From positions 1 to 24,746 of the IMG/VR virus record IMGVR_UViG_3300044568_000256: a DNA stretch of 24,746 nucleotides. One strand, given 5' to 3'. The position numbers were made by a program, and so were the translations under genes. Origin of the DNA: a virus. The notes beneath the pieces were generated by a model. The model was not told the origin of the DNA and did not search any database. It was given only the letters and a program-made list of their open reading frames with translations. Each line of letters begins with the position of its first letter. The stretch's first letter is position 1. Shown one piece after another: positions 1 through 6,111 of this stretch.

Positions 1-2
1 GT

Positions 3-224
3 CACATCATGTGCAACGAGATGCTGTTGTGCAAGATGCCGATGGATGTTTATCAGGACATCATGCTTGAGCATCACCACTACCAGCCGATGGACGAGGC
101 TGAGAAGATCAAGGTGCAGCAAGAGCAGCTTGTTAGCCAGCGCGACCGTTCAGGTAAGGCGATGGGTAGCATCGAAGGTGGCTTGCCTGATGAAAGTAAT
201 GTTAATTTGCCACACTTTAATTAA
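3..224 (+). CDS. 3' end of an unidentified phage protein (partial)
   Basis: The reading frame is open from the first complete codon of the window to a TAA at 222-224, so this is the last 73 residues of a gene starting upstream. An in-frame ATG at 9 has no Shine-Dalgarno sequence before it in the visible bases and is probably internal. The visible part is hydrophilic: a His-rich patch (EHHHYQP), then a charged helix-like stretch rich in K, E and Q, then a Gly/Ser/Asn tail. Position immediately before the capsid genes suggests a head-morphogenesis or packaging protein (portal, scaffold or similar), but I recognise no family motif, so function is unassigned. Confidence 0.6.
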   Translation, partial: HIMCNEMLLCKMPMDVYQDIMLEHHHYQPMDEAEKIKVQQEQLVSQRDRSGKAMGSIEGGLPDESNVNLPHFN

Positions 225-395
225 CACATGTTGTTTTTTGTAAAAATGTATTAAAATCAGTACAAGGTTACCCGTTTTGCATAAAGCGGGTGACCAACCA
301 AATTCAGTCCTAAAAATCGCGCCATTTAGTGATTTTGCCTGTAGCTTTGAAGAAAGCGAAAACATTATCCTTTTAACCGTTTTTAGGAGCATCCT
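225..395 (+). other. Intergenic region ahead of the capsid genes
   Basis: This 171-nt gap is the longest non-coding stretch in an otherwise tightly packed window. It is AT-rich at its left end (229-257), carries an imperfect inverted repeat at 266-295, and ends with a good Shine-Dalgarno (TAGGAG, 384-389) for the gene at 396. I looked for sigma-70-like -35/-10 pairs and found none with acceptable spacing. A phage-specific or host promoter for the capsid genes is plausible from position only. Confidence 0.5.
266..295 (+). other. Imperfect hairpin upstream of the capsid genes
   Basis: GGTTACCCG (266-274) pairs with CGGGTGACC (287-295) through nine base pairs including one G-U wobble, around a 12-nt loop. 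It is followed by AACCAAATTC rather than a T-run, so it is a poor intrinsic terminator. It could be a 5'-UTR stabilising or processing hairpin, or an operator-like dyad. No function is demonstrated. Confidence 0.4.
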
Positions 396-977
396 ATGAG
401 TGCAACCTCTGCACCTTTTGGTCTGCGTCCAGCATACTTCCCAACAGGATTGGAACGTGCTCAGGCGTTGGCTAATGGAATTACCTCTGGCTATGGCACT
501 GCCATCCTCAAAGGTCAAGCCGTTCAATACTCGCCAAACGCTGGCGTGATTCTTCCAGTTCTCGATACAACAACCAACAGTGGTTTGGTCTCTGGCGCTT
601 TCGCAGGCGTTGAGTGGACTGATACGACTGGTCGTCGTCGCGTGTCGAACTACTGGCCCGCAAGCACAACTGGCACAGCTATCGTCGCCTATTTCTACAA
701 CGATCAACAGATCGTCTACGAAATTCAGACCGACGCTACTATGGCTCAAACGGCTGTAGGTAACGAAGCCAACCTGAGCAACTTTACTGCTGGTTCGACA
801 ACCACTGGTTTGTCACAAATGACCCTGTCCGCCTCTTTGGCTGGTTCAGGCTCCGCAGCTCAGTTTCGCATTGTCGATCTGGCTCCTTATCCAGACAACA
901 ATTGGGGTGACGCATTCGTGATCGTTCGAGTGCAAGTCAGCAAGCCTCAATTCGTTGCTACTGCTAACGCCATTTAA
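396..977 (+). CDS. MCP-adjacent virion structural protein (putative)
   Basis: A 193-aa protein without signal peptide or membrane segment, rich in Gly, Ala, Thr and Asn, as expected for a beta-rich virion protein. Its layout (FGLRPAY near the N-terminus, SGYGTAILKG, a central VEWTDTTGRRRVSNYWPAS block, a TGLSQMTLS stretch and a C-terminal NNWGDAFVIVRV) resembles a protein I recall lying just upstream of the major capsid gene in many environmental phages, usually annotated only as hypothetical or structural. A capsid decoration or head-stabilising role is inferred. The ATG at 396 is preceded by TAGGAG at 384-389. The MCP gene follows after 13 nt. No protease active site is evident, so I do not call it a prohead protease. 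Confidence 0.65.
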   Translation: MSATSAPFGLRPAYFPTGLERAQALANGITSGYGTAILKGQAVQYSPNAGVILPVLDTTTNSGLVSGAFAGVEWTDTTGRRRVSNYWPASTTGTAIVAYFYNDQQIVYEIQTDATMAQTAVGNEANLSNFTAGSTTTGLSQMTLSASLAGSGSAAQFRIVDLAPYPDNNWGDAFVIVRVQVSKPQFVATANAI

Positions 978-990
978 GGGAGACTAGATC

Positions 991-1905
991 ATGGCAGCTC
1001 CAATGCGCAGTACCGACTTCCGGTCGATCGTTGAGCCAATCCTCAACGAGTGTTTCGACGGAGTCTATGACCAACGCTCTGATGAGTGGAGCCATGTGTT
1101 CCGCGAACAACAGGGTATCCCACGCAACTACCACGAAGAACCCGTCCTGTACGGCTTCGGCGCAGCTCCTCAGCTACCTGACGGCACTCCCGTCTCGTAT
1201 CAGCAGGGCGGCGTGCTGTTCCTCCAGCGCTATGTTTACAACGTGTACGGCTTAGCCTTCGCGTTGACCAAAGTGTTGGTTGAGGACGGCGATCACATCC
1301 GCATCGGTCAGGTCTATGCCAAGCACTTGGCACAGTCGCTGGTTGAAACGAAAGAACTGCTTGCAGCTAACGTGTTGAACCGTGCGTTCAACAGCAGCTA
1401 CACAGGCGGTGATGGCGTTCAATTGAGTTCTAACGCTCACCCGATCGTCAACGGCACATTCAGCAACTTGTTGAGCACAGCAGCTAACCTGTCGCAGACC
1501 TCGCTTGAGCAGATGCTCATTCAGGTTCGTCAGGCTGTGGACAACAACGGCAAGAAGATTCGTCTTCAGCCGCTGAAGCTGATCGTTGCTCCCGGCAACG
1601 TGTTCCAAGCCGAAGTTCTGTTGAAGTCGGTTCTCCGTACTGGCACAGCAAACAACGACATCAACCCAGTCAAGTCGATTGGTCTGATGCCTGAGGGTGC
1701 TGCTGTACTGAGCCGTCTGACTTCTGCCACCAACTGGTGGGTACAGACAGACGCTCCTGAAGGTCTGAAGTTGATGATGCGCCGTGGTCTGGAAAAGACT
1801 ATGGAAGGCGACTTCGAGACTGACTCGATGCGTTACAAAGCGACGGAGCGTTACACGATTTCGTGGACTGATCCTCGCGCAGTGTACGGCACGCCCGGCG
1901 TGTAA
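991..1905 (+). CDS. Major capsid protein (HK97-fold type, putative)
   Basis: A 304-aa protein, a normal length for an HK97-type major capsid subunit, which would build the icosahedral shell. It resembles the Mu gpT-like/environmental-phage capsid group. The N-terminal region has SDEWSHVFREQQ and YQQGG. The middle has a helical stretch ending in LAANVLNRAF (about 124-133). A LIVAPGNVFQAEVLLKSVL block (about 199-217) is followed by GTANNDINPVKS. The C-terminal part carries LMMRRGLEKTMEGDFETDS and ERYTISWTDPRAVYG. Start chosen at the ATG at 991, behind AGGGAGAC right after the upstream stop. A strong terminator follows the gene, fitting a highly expressed capsid transcript. Assignment rests on remembered family pattern, not a search. 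Confidence 0.85.
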   Translation: MAAPMRSTDFRSIVEPILNECFDGVYDQRSDEWSHVFREQQGIPRNYHEEPVLYGFGAAPQLPDGTPVSYQQGGVLFLQRYVYNVYGLAFALTKVLVEDGDHIRIGQVYAKHLAQSLVETKELLAANVLNRAFNSSYTGGDGVQLSSNAHPIVNGTFSNLLSTAANLSQTSLEQMLIQVRQAVDNNGKKIRLQPLKLIVAPGNVFQAEVLLKSVLRTGTANNDINPVKSIGLMPEGAAVLSRLTSATNWWVQTDAPEGLKLMMRRGLEKTMEGDFETDSMRYKATERYTISWTDPRAVYGTPGV

Positions 1906-1910
1906 AGAAC

Positions 1911-1942
1911 AAGGGGGCGGGGAAACCTTAGCCCCCTTTTTT
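1911..1942 (+). terminator. Rho-independent terminator after the capsid gene
   Basis: AAGGGGGC (1911-1918) pairs with GCCCCCTT (1931-1938) around a 12-nt loop, and the 3' arm runs straight into a T-run (1937-1942). It begins 5 nt after the capsid stop codon. It would end, or partly attenuate, transcription of the head genes before the downstream structural operon. Confidence 0.85.
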
Positions 1943-1979
1943 AAATTAACCGAGTGGTTCAAGCCACAGGAGTTTTAAA

Positions 1980-2957
1980 ATGCCTCAATTTTCCGACGAC
2001 CTATTCTTAGGTTCATCCCAGACCTTTATGGGAACTGGCAATACTAGTATTGGTTCAATTTTCACTGGTTCAGTAAGCTCCACAACTATGACAGTGACTG
2101 CAATGCAGTCGGGCGATCCAATCGTTCTTGGTCAATTTGTTGAGGGTACTGGCGTAACTGACGGTTCATACATTACTGCATTCGGTACTGGCACGGGCGG
2201 TGTTGGCACATACACTGTCAGCGCCTCGTCTTCAGCAACTGGATCGATCACAATCACAGCCAATGGCAACGCTCTCTTAAGCGATCCTAGCCAAATGGAC
2301 TTGGGTGTTGGTCCTCTTGGTCGTATCTATGTTTGGGACACCGTTCCACAAGTTAAAGCAACCAACAACATCGCTACTGCAAGCGTCTACACCTCCACGG
2401 TGACTTTGACTGCTGGCACAGGCGTGAAGTCTGTAACGCGACTCACTGGCTTGACAGCTCTTCAGCTTGATGTCCCACGCGCAGTTAGCGTGACAACTGG
2501 TGCTGGTTCACCAACGACTCGAAATGTGACTATCTCTGGTTTTGACTATTACGGTCAGCCAATGAGCGAAGTCATCGCTACAGGCGCTGTTGCATCGACC
2601 ACCACAAACGGCAAAAAGGCTTTCTACCAGATCGGCGGTATCACGATCTCTGGTAGCCCTGTCGTGACCGTGGCTGTTGGTACGACTGACATCCTTGGCA
2701 TCCCAGTTCGTGTGTCGTCTGTTACTTATGTCTCATCTGTGAAGCAAGGCACGACTCTGGCACAAGACGCTGGCACTTTCGTTGCGGCAGACATGACAAG
2801 CACAGCAACCACCACCACTGGTGATGTTCGCGGTACTTATGCTCCTTCTGCTGCCAACGACGGCATCAAGCGTCTGGTTATGGGCGTGCTGTTGCCTGCA
2901 ATCGCTGTTGGTCCGAACTCAACCCGTATTGGCGCTCTCGGCGTCACACAAGCCTAA
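1980..2957 (+). CDS. Putative head decoration/structural protein with an inserted beta module
   Basis: A 325-aa Ser/Thr/Gly/Val-rich protein with no hydrophobic segment, typical of a beta-structured virion component. Residues about 29-94 form a separable module (FTGSVSSTTMTV... VGTYTVS) with the pattern [I/V]xxGQxVxGTGVxxGxYITxxGTG. I associate this with a low-complexity beta module found in many unrelated environmental phage structural proteins. The rest (about 95-325) looks like the core, ending in a DVRGTYAP motif and a hydrophobic LVMGVLLPAIAVG stretch. The ATG at 1980 has CAGGAG at 1967-1972. It is the first gene after the capsid terminator. A head decoration or fibre role is inferred from position and composition. 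Confidence 0.6.
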   Translation: MPQFSDDLFLGSSQTFMGTGNTSIGSIFTGSVSSTTMTVTAMQSGDPIVLGQFVEGTGVTDGSYITAFGTGTGGVGTYTVSASSSATGSITITANGNALLSDPSQMDLGVGPLGRIYVWDTVPQVKATNNIATASVYTSTVTLTAGTGVKSVTRLTGLTALQLDVPRAVSVTTGAGSPTTRNVTISGFDYYGQPMSEVIATGAVASTTTNGKKAFYQIGGITISGSPVVTVAVGTTDILGIPVRVSSVTYVSSVKQGTTLAQDAGTFVAADMTSTATTTTGDVRGTYAPSAANDGIKRLVMGVLLPAIAVGPNSTRIGALGVTQA

Positions 2958-2967
2958 GGGGTAGATC

Positions 2968-3705
2968 ATGGGTTTTAAAGAGATGAAGATGATGAAATCG
3001 ACTGAGCCTTCAGTTGACGAAGTCGGTAAGGGTATGAAGAAGGGCGGCAAGACAAAGATGGCGATGGGTGGAATGACCCCTGCCCCATCTATGACTCCTC
3101 GTATGCCCCTCGGCAGACCTATAACGGGTACGGGTCCTATGGGACCTCCTCAGGGAGGTGGTGTTGCTGCTGTGCGTCCTCGCCAACCCGGAGTAGCTCA
3201 AAGACCAACCACGCCTACTGTCGGTATGCCCCGTCCTCGCCAGCCCGGAGTCACCCCTAAGCCTTTTATACCTCGACCCGGAGTAGATATGCCTGTACCT
3301 AGTGTTCCTATGGGAAAACCTAGGAACGTGAGTGGTGTTAACTCTCCGGGTGTCGATAAACTTAATCAATTATTGATGGGTCGCAAGAAGGGTGGCGAAG
3401 TCGAGAGCAAATCTATGCACGCCAAAGAAGAGCGCCAGATCAAGGGCATCAAGAAAGAGTTGATGACTCATGAGGGCAAGCCAGCATCCAAGGCTCACAA
3501 GGGCTTGGCTACTGGTGGTGTTGCTAACGCTCAAGGCGGCTACAAGAAGGGCGGAGTTGCCAAGTACGCTACAGGCGGTCTCATCCAGAAGTACGCTACA
3601 GGCGGCGTCGTAAATGGCGCAGCAGGTTACAAGGAAGGCGGTCACGCTGTCATGTCTTGTAAAGATGGTGGCGGATTTAAGGCAATGAAAAAAGGTAATT
3701 GCTAG
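2968..3705 (+). CDS. Basic Lys/Gly/Pro-rich repetitive protein, function unknown
   Basis: A 245-aa, strongly basic, low-complexity protein in three parts. Residues 1-38 are Lys/Met/Gly-rich with KKGGK. About 39-130 is Pro-rich with repeated RPRQPGV and RPGV units. About 131-245 is Lys/Gly-rich with repeated KYATGG units and YKKGG/YKEGG, ending in KKGNC. Predicted largely disordered. Similar GG- and K-rich proteins appear near capsid genes of environmental phages as I recall, but I know no established function. Candidate roles are DNA binding or condensation inside the head, or a flexible minor virion component. The motif HAKEER (about 151) recurs as HAKQER in the protein at 4179. The Shine-Dalgarno AAGGGG directly overlaps the upstream stop. 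A stable hairpin follows the gene. Confidence 0.65.
   Translation: MGFKEMKMMKSTEPSVDEVGKGMKKGGKTKMAMGGMTPAPSMTPRMPLGRPITGTGPMGPPQGGGVAAVRPRQPGVAQRPTTPTVGMPRPRQPGVTPKPFIPRPGVDMPVPSVPMGKPRNVSGVNSPGVDKLNQLLMGRKKGGEVESKSMHAKEERQIKGIKKELMTHEGKPASKAHKGLATGGVANAQGGYKKGGVAKYATGGLIQKYATGGVVNGAAGYKEGGHAVMSCKDGGGFKAMKKGNC
3175..3251 (+). repeat. Short direct repeat encoding RPRQPGV
   Basis: Two 20-nt copies (3175-3194 and 3232-3251), differing at one base, lie 57 nt apart inside the Pro-rich segment of the basic protein gene. A shorter related unit encoding RPGV follows near 3274-3285. Confidence 0.6.
3562..3605 (+). repeat. Tandem 27-nt repeat encoding KYATGG units
   Basis: An identical 17-nt core occurs at 3562-3578 and 3589-3605, spaced by 27 nt (nine codons), coding KYATGGLIQ then KYATGGVVN. 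It could change copy number by slippage or recombination. Confidence 0.65.
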
Positions 3706-3714
3706 TAATAAATC

Positions 3715-3734
3715 GGGGCGGCTTCGGTCGCCCC
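3715..3734 (+). terminator. Stable TTCG-tetraloop hairpin, terminator-like
   Basis: GGGGCGGC (3715-3722) and GTCGCCCC (3727-3734) form an 8-bp stem with one G-U pair, closed by a C(TTCG)G tetraloop, an unusually stable loop. It sits 9 nt after the stop of the basic protein. The downstream bases (AACTTGCTTTCT) are only moderately T-rich, so it may be a weak terminator or an mRNA-stabilising or processing hairpin rather than a full stop. Confidence 0.65.
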
Positions 3735-3756
3735 AACTTGCTTTCTGGAGATATTT

Positions 3757-4176
3757 ATGACTATTACTGCCACCTCGCAGACATTGTTTGATGGCGAGCG
3801 CGTCGCTATTATGAAGTTTTATACCACCATGAGCGCAACGGAGAATGAATCCGCTGTGGCAAAAGTCACGCCTTCTGCGCTTTTACCCTCAAACGCTGGT
3901 GGTGCTTGTGACGCGGTAAGCATTTTAAAAGTGTATGCAATGACGCATGGCTTAGAAGTCCAGATGAACTGGGCAGCTACTGCGCCAGTGGTCATTGGAA
4001 CAATCCCACAGAATACAAATTACACCCAAGACTTTTCTGACTTTGGCGGTTTGTGGAATAACGCAGGCGCTGGTAAGACAGGTGTCATTACATTTACAAC
4101 GCTAGATGGATCGGCAGGTGATACCTATACGATTGTTCTAGAAATGCAAAAGCATTATGTGAATCCTACAAACTAA
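3757..4176 (+). CDS. Small virion structural protein (putative), function unknown
   Basis: A 139-aa soluble protein with alternating beta-type sequence. The C-terminal half contains FGGLWNNAGAGKTGVITFTTL and then GDTYTIVLEMQKHY. This end closely resembles a small protein I recall beside the capsid genes of many environmental phages, usually hypothetical. AGAGKTG looks superficially like a P-loop, but there is no Walker B or NTPase scaffold and the protein is too short, so NTP binding is not claimed. The ATG at 3757 has GGAG at 3747-3750. It is separated from the previous gene by the TTCG hairpin and from the next by 2 nt. A head or connector structural role is inferred from position. Confidence 0.55.
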   Translation: MTITATSQTLFDGERVAIMKFYTTMSATENESAVAKVTPSALLPSNAGGACDAVSILKVYAMTHGLEVQMNWAATAPVVIGTIPQNTNYTQDFSDFGGLWNNAGAGKTGVITFTTLDGSAGDTYTIVLEMQKHYVNPTN

Positions 4177-4178
4177 TC

Positions 4179-4697
4179 ATGCCAAGCAAATCACCAGCCC
4201 AAAAGCGCCTGATGCAAGCCGTGGCGCACAGCCCTGAGTTTGCGAAAAAGGTCGGCATCCCAACTAGCGTTGGCAAGGAGTTTGCCAAGGCTGACAAGGG
4301 CATGAAGGGCGGTGGGCTATATGCCAACATTCACGCCAAGCAAGAGCGTATCGCTGCAGGTTCTGGCGAGAAGATGCGCAAGGTTGGCAGCAAGGGCGCA
4401 CCTACAGCCGAGGCATTTAAGGAGTCTGCAAAGACTGCCAAGATGAAAGAGGGCGGCGTTTCGCTTGCTGTTGGTCGTGGTGAAAAGTTGCCAACAAAGC
4501 AGGGCGCAGGTCTTACCGCCAAGGGTCGTGCAAAGTATAATCGTGAGACGGGAAGCAACCTAAAAGCTCCCCAACCGCAAGGCGGATCGCGCAAAGATTC
4601 ATTCTGCGCACGCATGAGCGGTGTAGTGAAGCATGCAAGCGGTGACGCACCTCGTGCGAAAGCCTCGTTAAAACGCTGGAAATGTCCGGGGTGGTAG
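4179..4697 (+). CDS. Basic two-module phage protein (DUF6321-like C-terminus, tentative)
   Basis: A 172-aa, very basic protein of two apparent modules. Module 1 (about 1-90) begins PSKSPAQKRLMQAVAHSPEF, then VGKEFAKADKG and YANIHAKQERI. The opening is a phage motif I recall from small structural or internal proteins. Module 2 (about 94-172) runs from GRGEKLPTKQGAGLTAKGRA through RKDSFCARMSGVV to LKRWKCPGW. I believe it matches a phage domain of unknown function (DUF6321), from memory only. Cysteines in FCARM and WKCPGW may pair or bind a metal. Only 2 nt separate it from the upstream stop and no clear Shine-Dalgarno is visible, so translation is probably coupled. It shares HAK(E/Q)ER and KxGG motifs with the protein at 2968. 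Confidence 0.65.
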   Translation: MPSKSPAQKRLMQAVAHSPEFAKKVGIPTSVGKEFAKADKGMKGGGLYANIHAKQERIAAGSGEKMRKVGSKGAPTAEAFKESAKTAKMKEGGVSLAVGRGEKLPTKQGAGLTAKGRAKYNRETGSNLKAPQPQGGSRKDSFCARMSGVVKHASGDAPRAKASLKRWKCPGW

Positions 4698-5756
4698 ATG
4701 TCAACTAGCGGAACTGTCTCTCAGACCACAATCTCTGTCCAACAGTTGATCGATCATGGTGCTCGTCGTGCTGGCAAGCTTGCTGAGGAATTGACTGTCG
4801 AGCAAGTCCAAGCATCCAAGCAGAGCCTGTACTATTTGCTGTCGAGCCTAAGCAATTACGGCGTGAACTATTGGGCAATCAACAAGGTTATTGTTGGTCT
4901 ACAGCCAGATAAATATGAGTATTTCTTGCCTATTGGTACTGTTGATGTCCTGAACGCCAACTATCGCACGCTTACTAATGTCTCAACAGGCGCTTACAGC
5001 ACATCAGGAACGGCTCTGAACGCTTTTAACGGCGTGGGCGACCTGATATGTCAACTCAGCAACAACACAGGCTCTATCGGCATCGCAAACGGCACAAACA
5101 ACGCTGTTTACATCAGCACGATCGGAATTTTGCCCGCTGTTTCTGGCTCGGTGACCGTCAATCTGCAATACTCGCAAGACGGATCGACATGGACGACGGT
5201 GTACGCCCCCGGTGCGACCACTTGGACATCGGGTACATGGATTTATTACGACCTTGATCCATCTGCGACCGCTCCGTTCTGGCGTATTCAGCAGACCGCT
5301 GGCGTCAATATGGGTTTTTATCAGGTCGTATTCGGTACGATGCCGATGGCGATCCCTATGGCACGCATGAACCGTGATGATTACTCCAACTTGCCTAATC
5401 GCTCGTTCACGGCGTTGCGTCCTCTGCAATACTGGTTCAACCGCACGATTCCGCAACCGAACATGGAAGTCTGGCCCGTCCCCAATAGCATCCAGCCTCA
5501 GATTGAGCTGTGGTTGAACAGGTACATTCAGGATGTGGGTGATCTGAGCGGCGAGATTGAGATACCTCAGTATTTCTACTTGGCGATACAGTGGGGATTA
5601 GCGCATCAGATGGCGTGTGAATTGCCACAGGTAGATGCTGGTCGAATCAAATACTGTGAAGATCAGTACGAGAAGCACTTCATGTTGGCGCAAAACGAAA
5701 ACCGTGACAAGTCTCCAATATTTATTACTCCGAATTTAATGCCATATACAAGGTAG
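4698..5756 (+). CDS. Head-tail adaptor-like protein (P22 gp4-like pattern) with inserted beta domain
   Basis: A 352-aa protein. The N-terminal ~95 residues (LIDHGARRAGKLAEELTVEQ, then a helix, YGVNYWAI, YEYFLPIGTVDVLNANYRT) follow the pattern of P22 gp4-type tail accessory/adaptor proteins: two helices, then a strand entering the connector barrel. Residues about 100-215 look like an inserted Ser/Thr/Gly-rich beta-sandwich (TVNLQYSQDGSTWTTVY and later FWRIQQTAGVNMGFYQVVF), reminiscent of carbohydrate-binding or discoidin-type folds. The C-terminal part returns to the adaptor pattern, with MEVWPVPN and a helical IPQYFYLAIQWGLAHQMACE. It would join portal to tail. The ATG abuts the preceding stop. 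A second adaptor-like gene lies at 16321. Family assignment is tentative. Confidence 0.55.
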   Translation: MSTSGTVSQTTISVQQLIDHGARRAGKLAEELTVEQVQASKQSLYYLLSSLSNYGVNYWAINKVIVGLQPDKYEYFLPIGTVDVLNANYRTLTNVSTGAYSTSGTALNAFNGVGDLICQLSNNTGSIGIANGTNNAVYISTIGILPAVSGSVTVNLQYSQDGSTWTTVYAPGATTWTSGTWIYYDLDPSATAPFWRIQQTAGVNMGFYQVVFGTMPMAIPMARMNRDDYSNLPNRSFTALRPLQYWFNRTIPQPNMEVWPVPNSIQPQIELWLNRYIQDVGDLSGEIEIPQYFYLAIQWGLAHQMACELPQVDAGRIKYCEDQYEKHFMLAQNENRDKSPIFITPNLMPYTR

Positions 5757-5768
5757 AGGGGGTATAAA

Positions 5769-6110
5769 ATGCCTGTCTTCCTTGATACAATTGGCAACAG
5801 CACGCTGAGCATCTTTGTCTGCGATAGATGTAAGATGAAAAGACCTTATAGCGATATGCGACCCGATGGAAACATCCCCGCAATCAAGGTCTGTAGCGAT
5901 AGTTGTTCTGATGAGTTTGACCCATATAGGTTGCCAGCAAGGCAACCTGAAAAAATTACGATACGGTTTCCGCGCCCAGATACCGATGTTGCTGAGAATC
6001 ACGATAACATCATCACTGATCCGGGAATCCAAAACCAAAACGATATTGGCATTGCCACTGAGCAAGCCAATACGCCGAATGACGGTAACCTTGACATTTT
6101 GAGTCCTTAA
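5769..6110 (+). CDS. Small zinc-ribbon-like phage protein
   Basis: A 113-aa protein. Residues 18-46 carry CDRC (C18, C21) and CSDSC (C42, C46), giving a C-x2-C / C-x3-C arrangement with 20 residues between the pairs, as in a small zinc ribbon. The linker contains RPYSDMRPDGN, and FDPYRLPARQPE follows. The C-terminal third is acidic/Asn-rich and probably disordered. I recall such proteins between adaptor and fibre genes in environmental phages without an assigned function. The ATG at 5769 has AGAGGGGG a few bases upstream. Zinc binding is inferred from cysteine spacing only. Confidence 0.6.
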   Translation: MPVFLDTIGNSTLSIFVCDRCKMKRPYSDMRPDGNIPAIKVCSDSCSDEFDPYRLPARQPEKITIRFPRPDTDVAENHDNIITDPGIQNQNDIGIATEQANTPNDGNLDILSP

Positions 6111-6111
6111 T

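Noticed and set aside
313-336. AAAATC/GATTTT inverted repeat
   Set aside because: Only six AT-rich base pairs with a 12-nt loop. Expected by chance in this AT-rich gap.
225-395. Sigma-70 promoter candidates such as TTGCCT near 335 with CATTAT near 363
   Set aside because: Spacing is about 22 nt and other combinations are also out of range. Not supported.
1252-1962. Long minus-strand open frame (236 codons) opposite the capsid gene
   Set aside because: It lies almost entirely antisense to a clear major capsid gene, has biased shadow composition and no recognisable motif. Other minus-strand frames across the window (for example 150-749, 5736-6158, 21139-21537) are rejected for the same reason.
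4069-4083. Possible P-loop (AGAGKTG) in the 3757 protein
   Set aside because: It lacks the GKT/S helix context and Walker B, and lies in a short beta-rich structural protein. Taken as coincidental.
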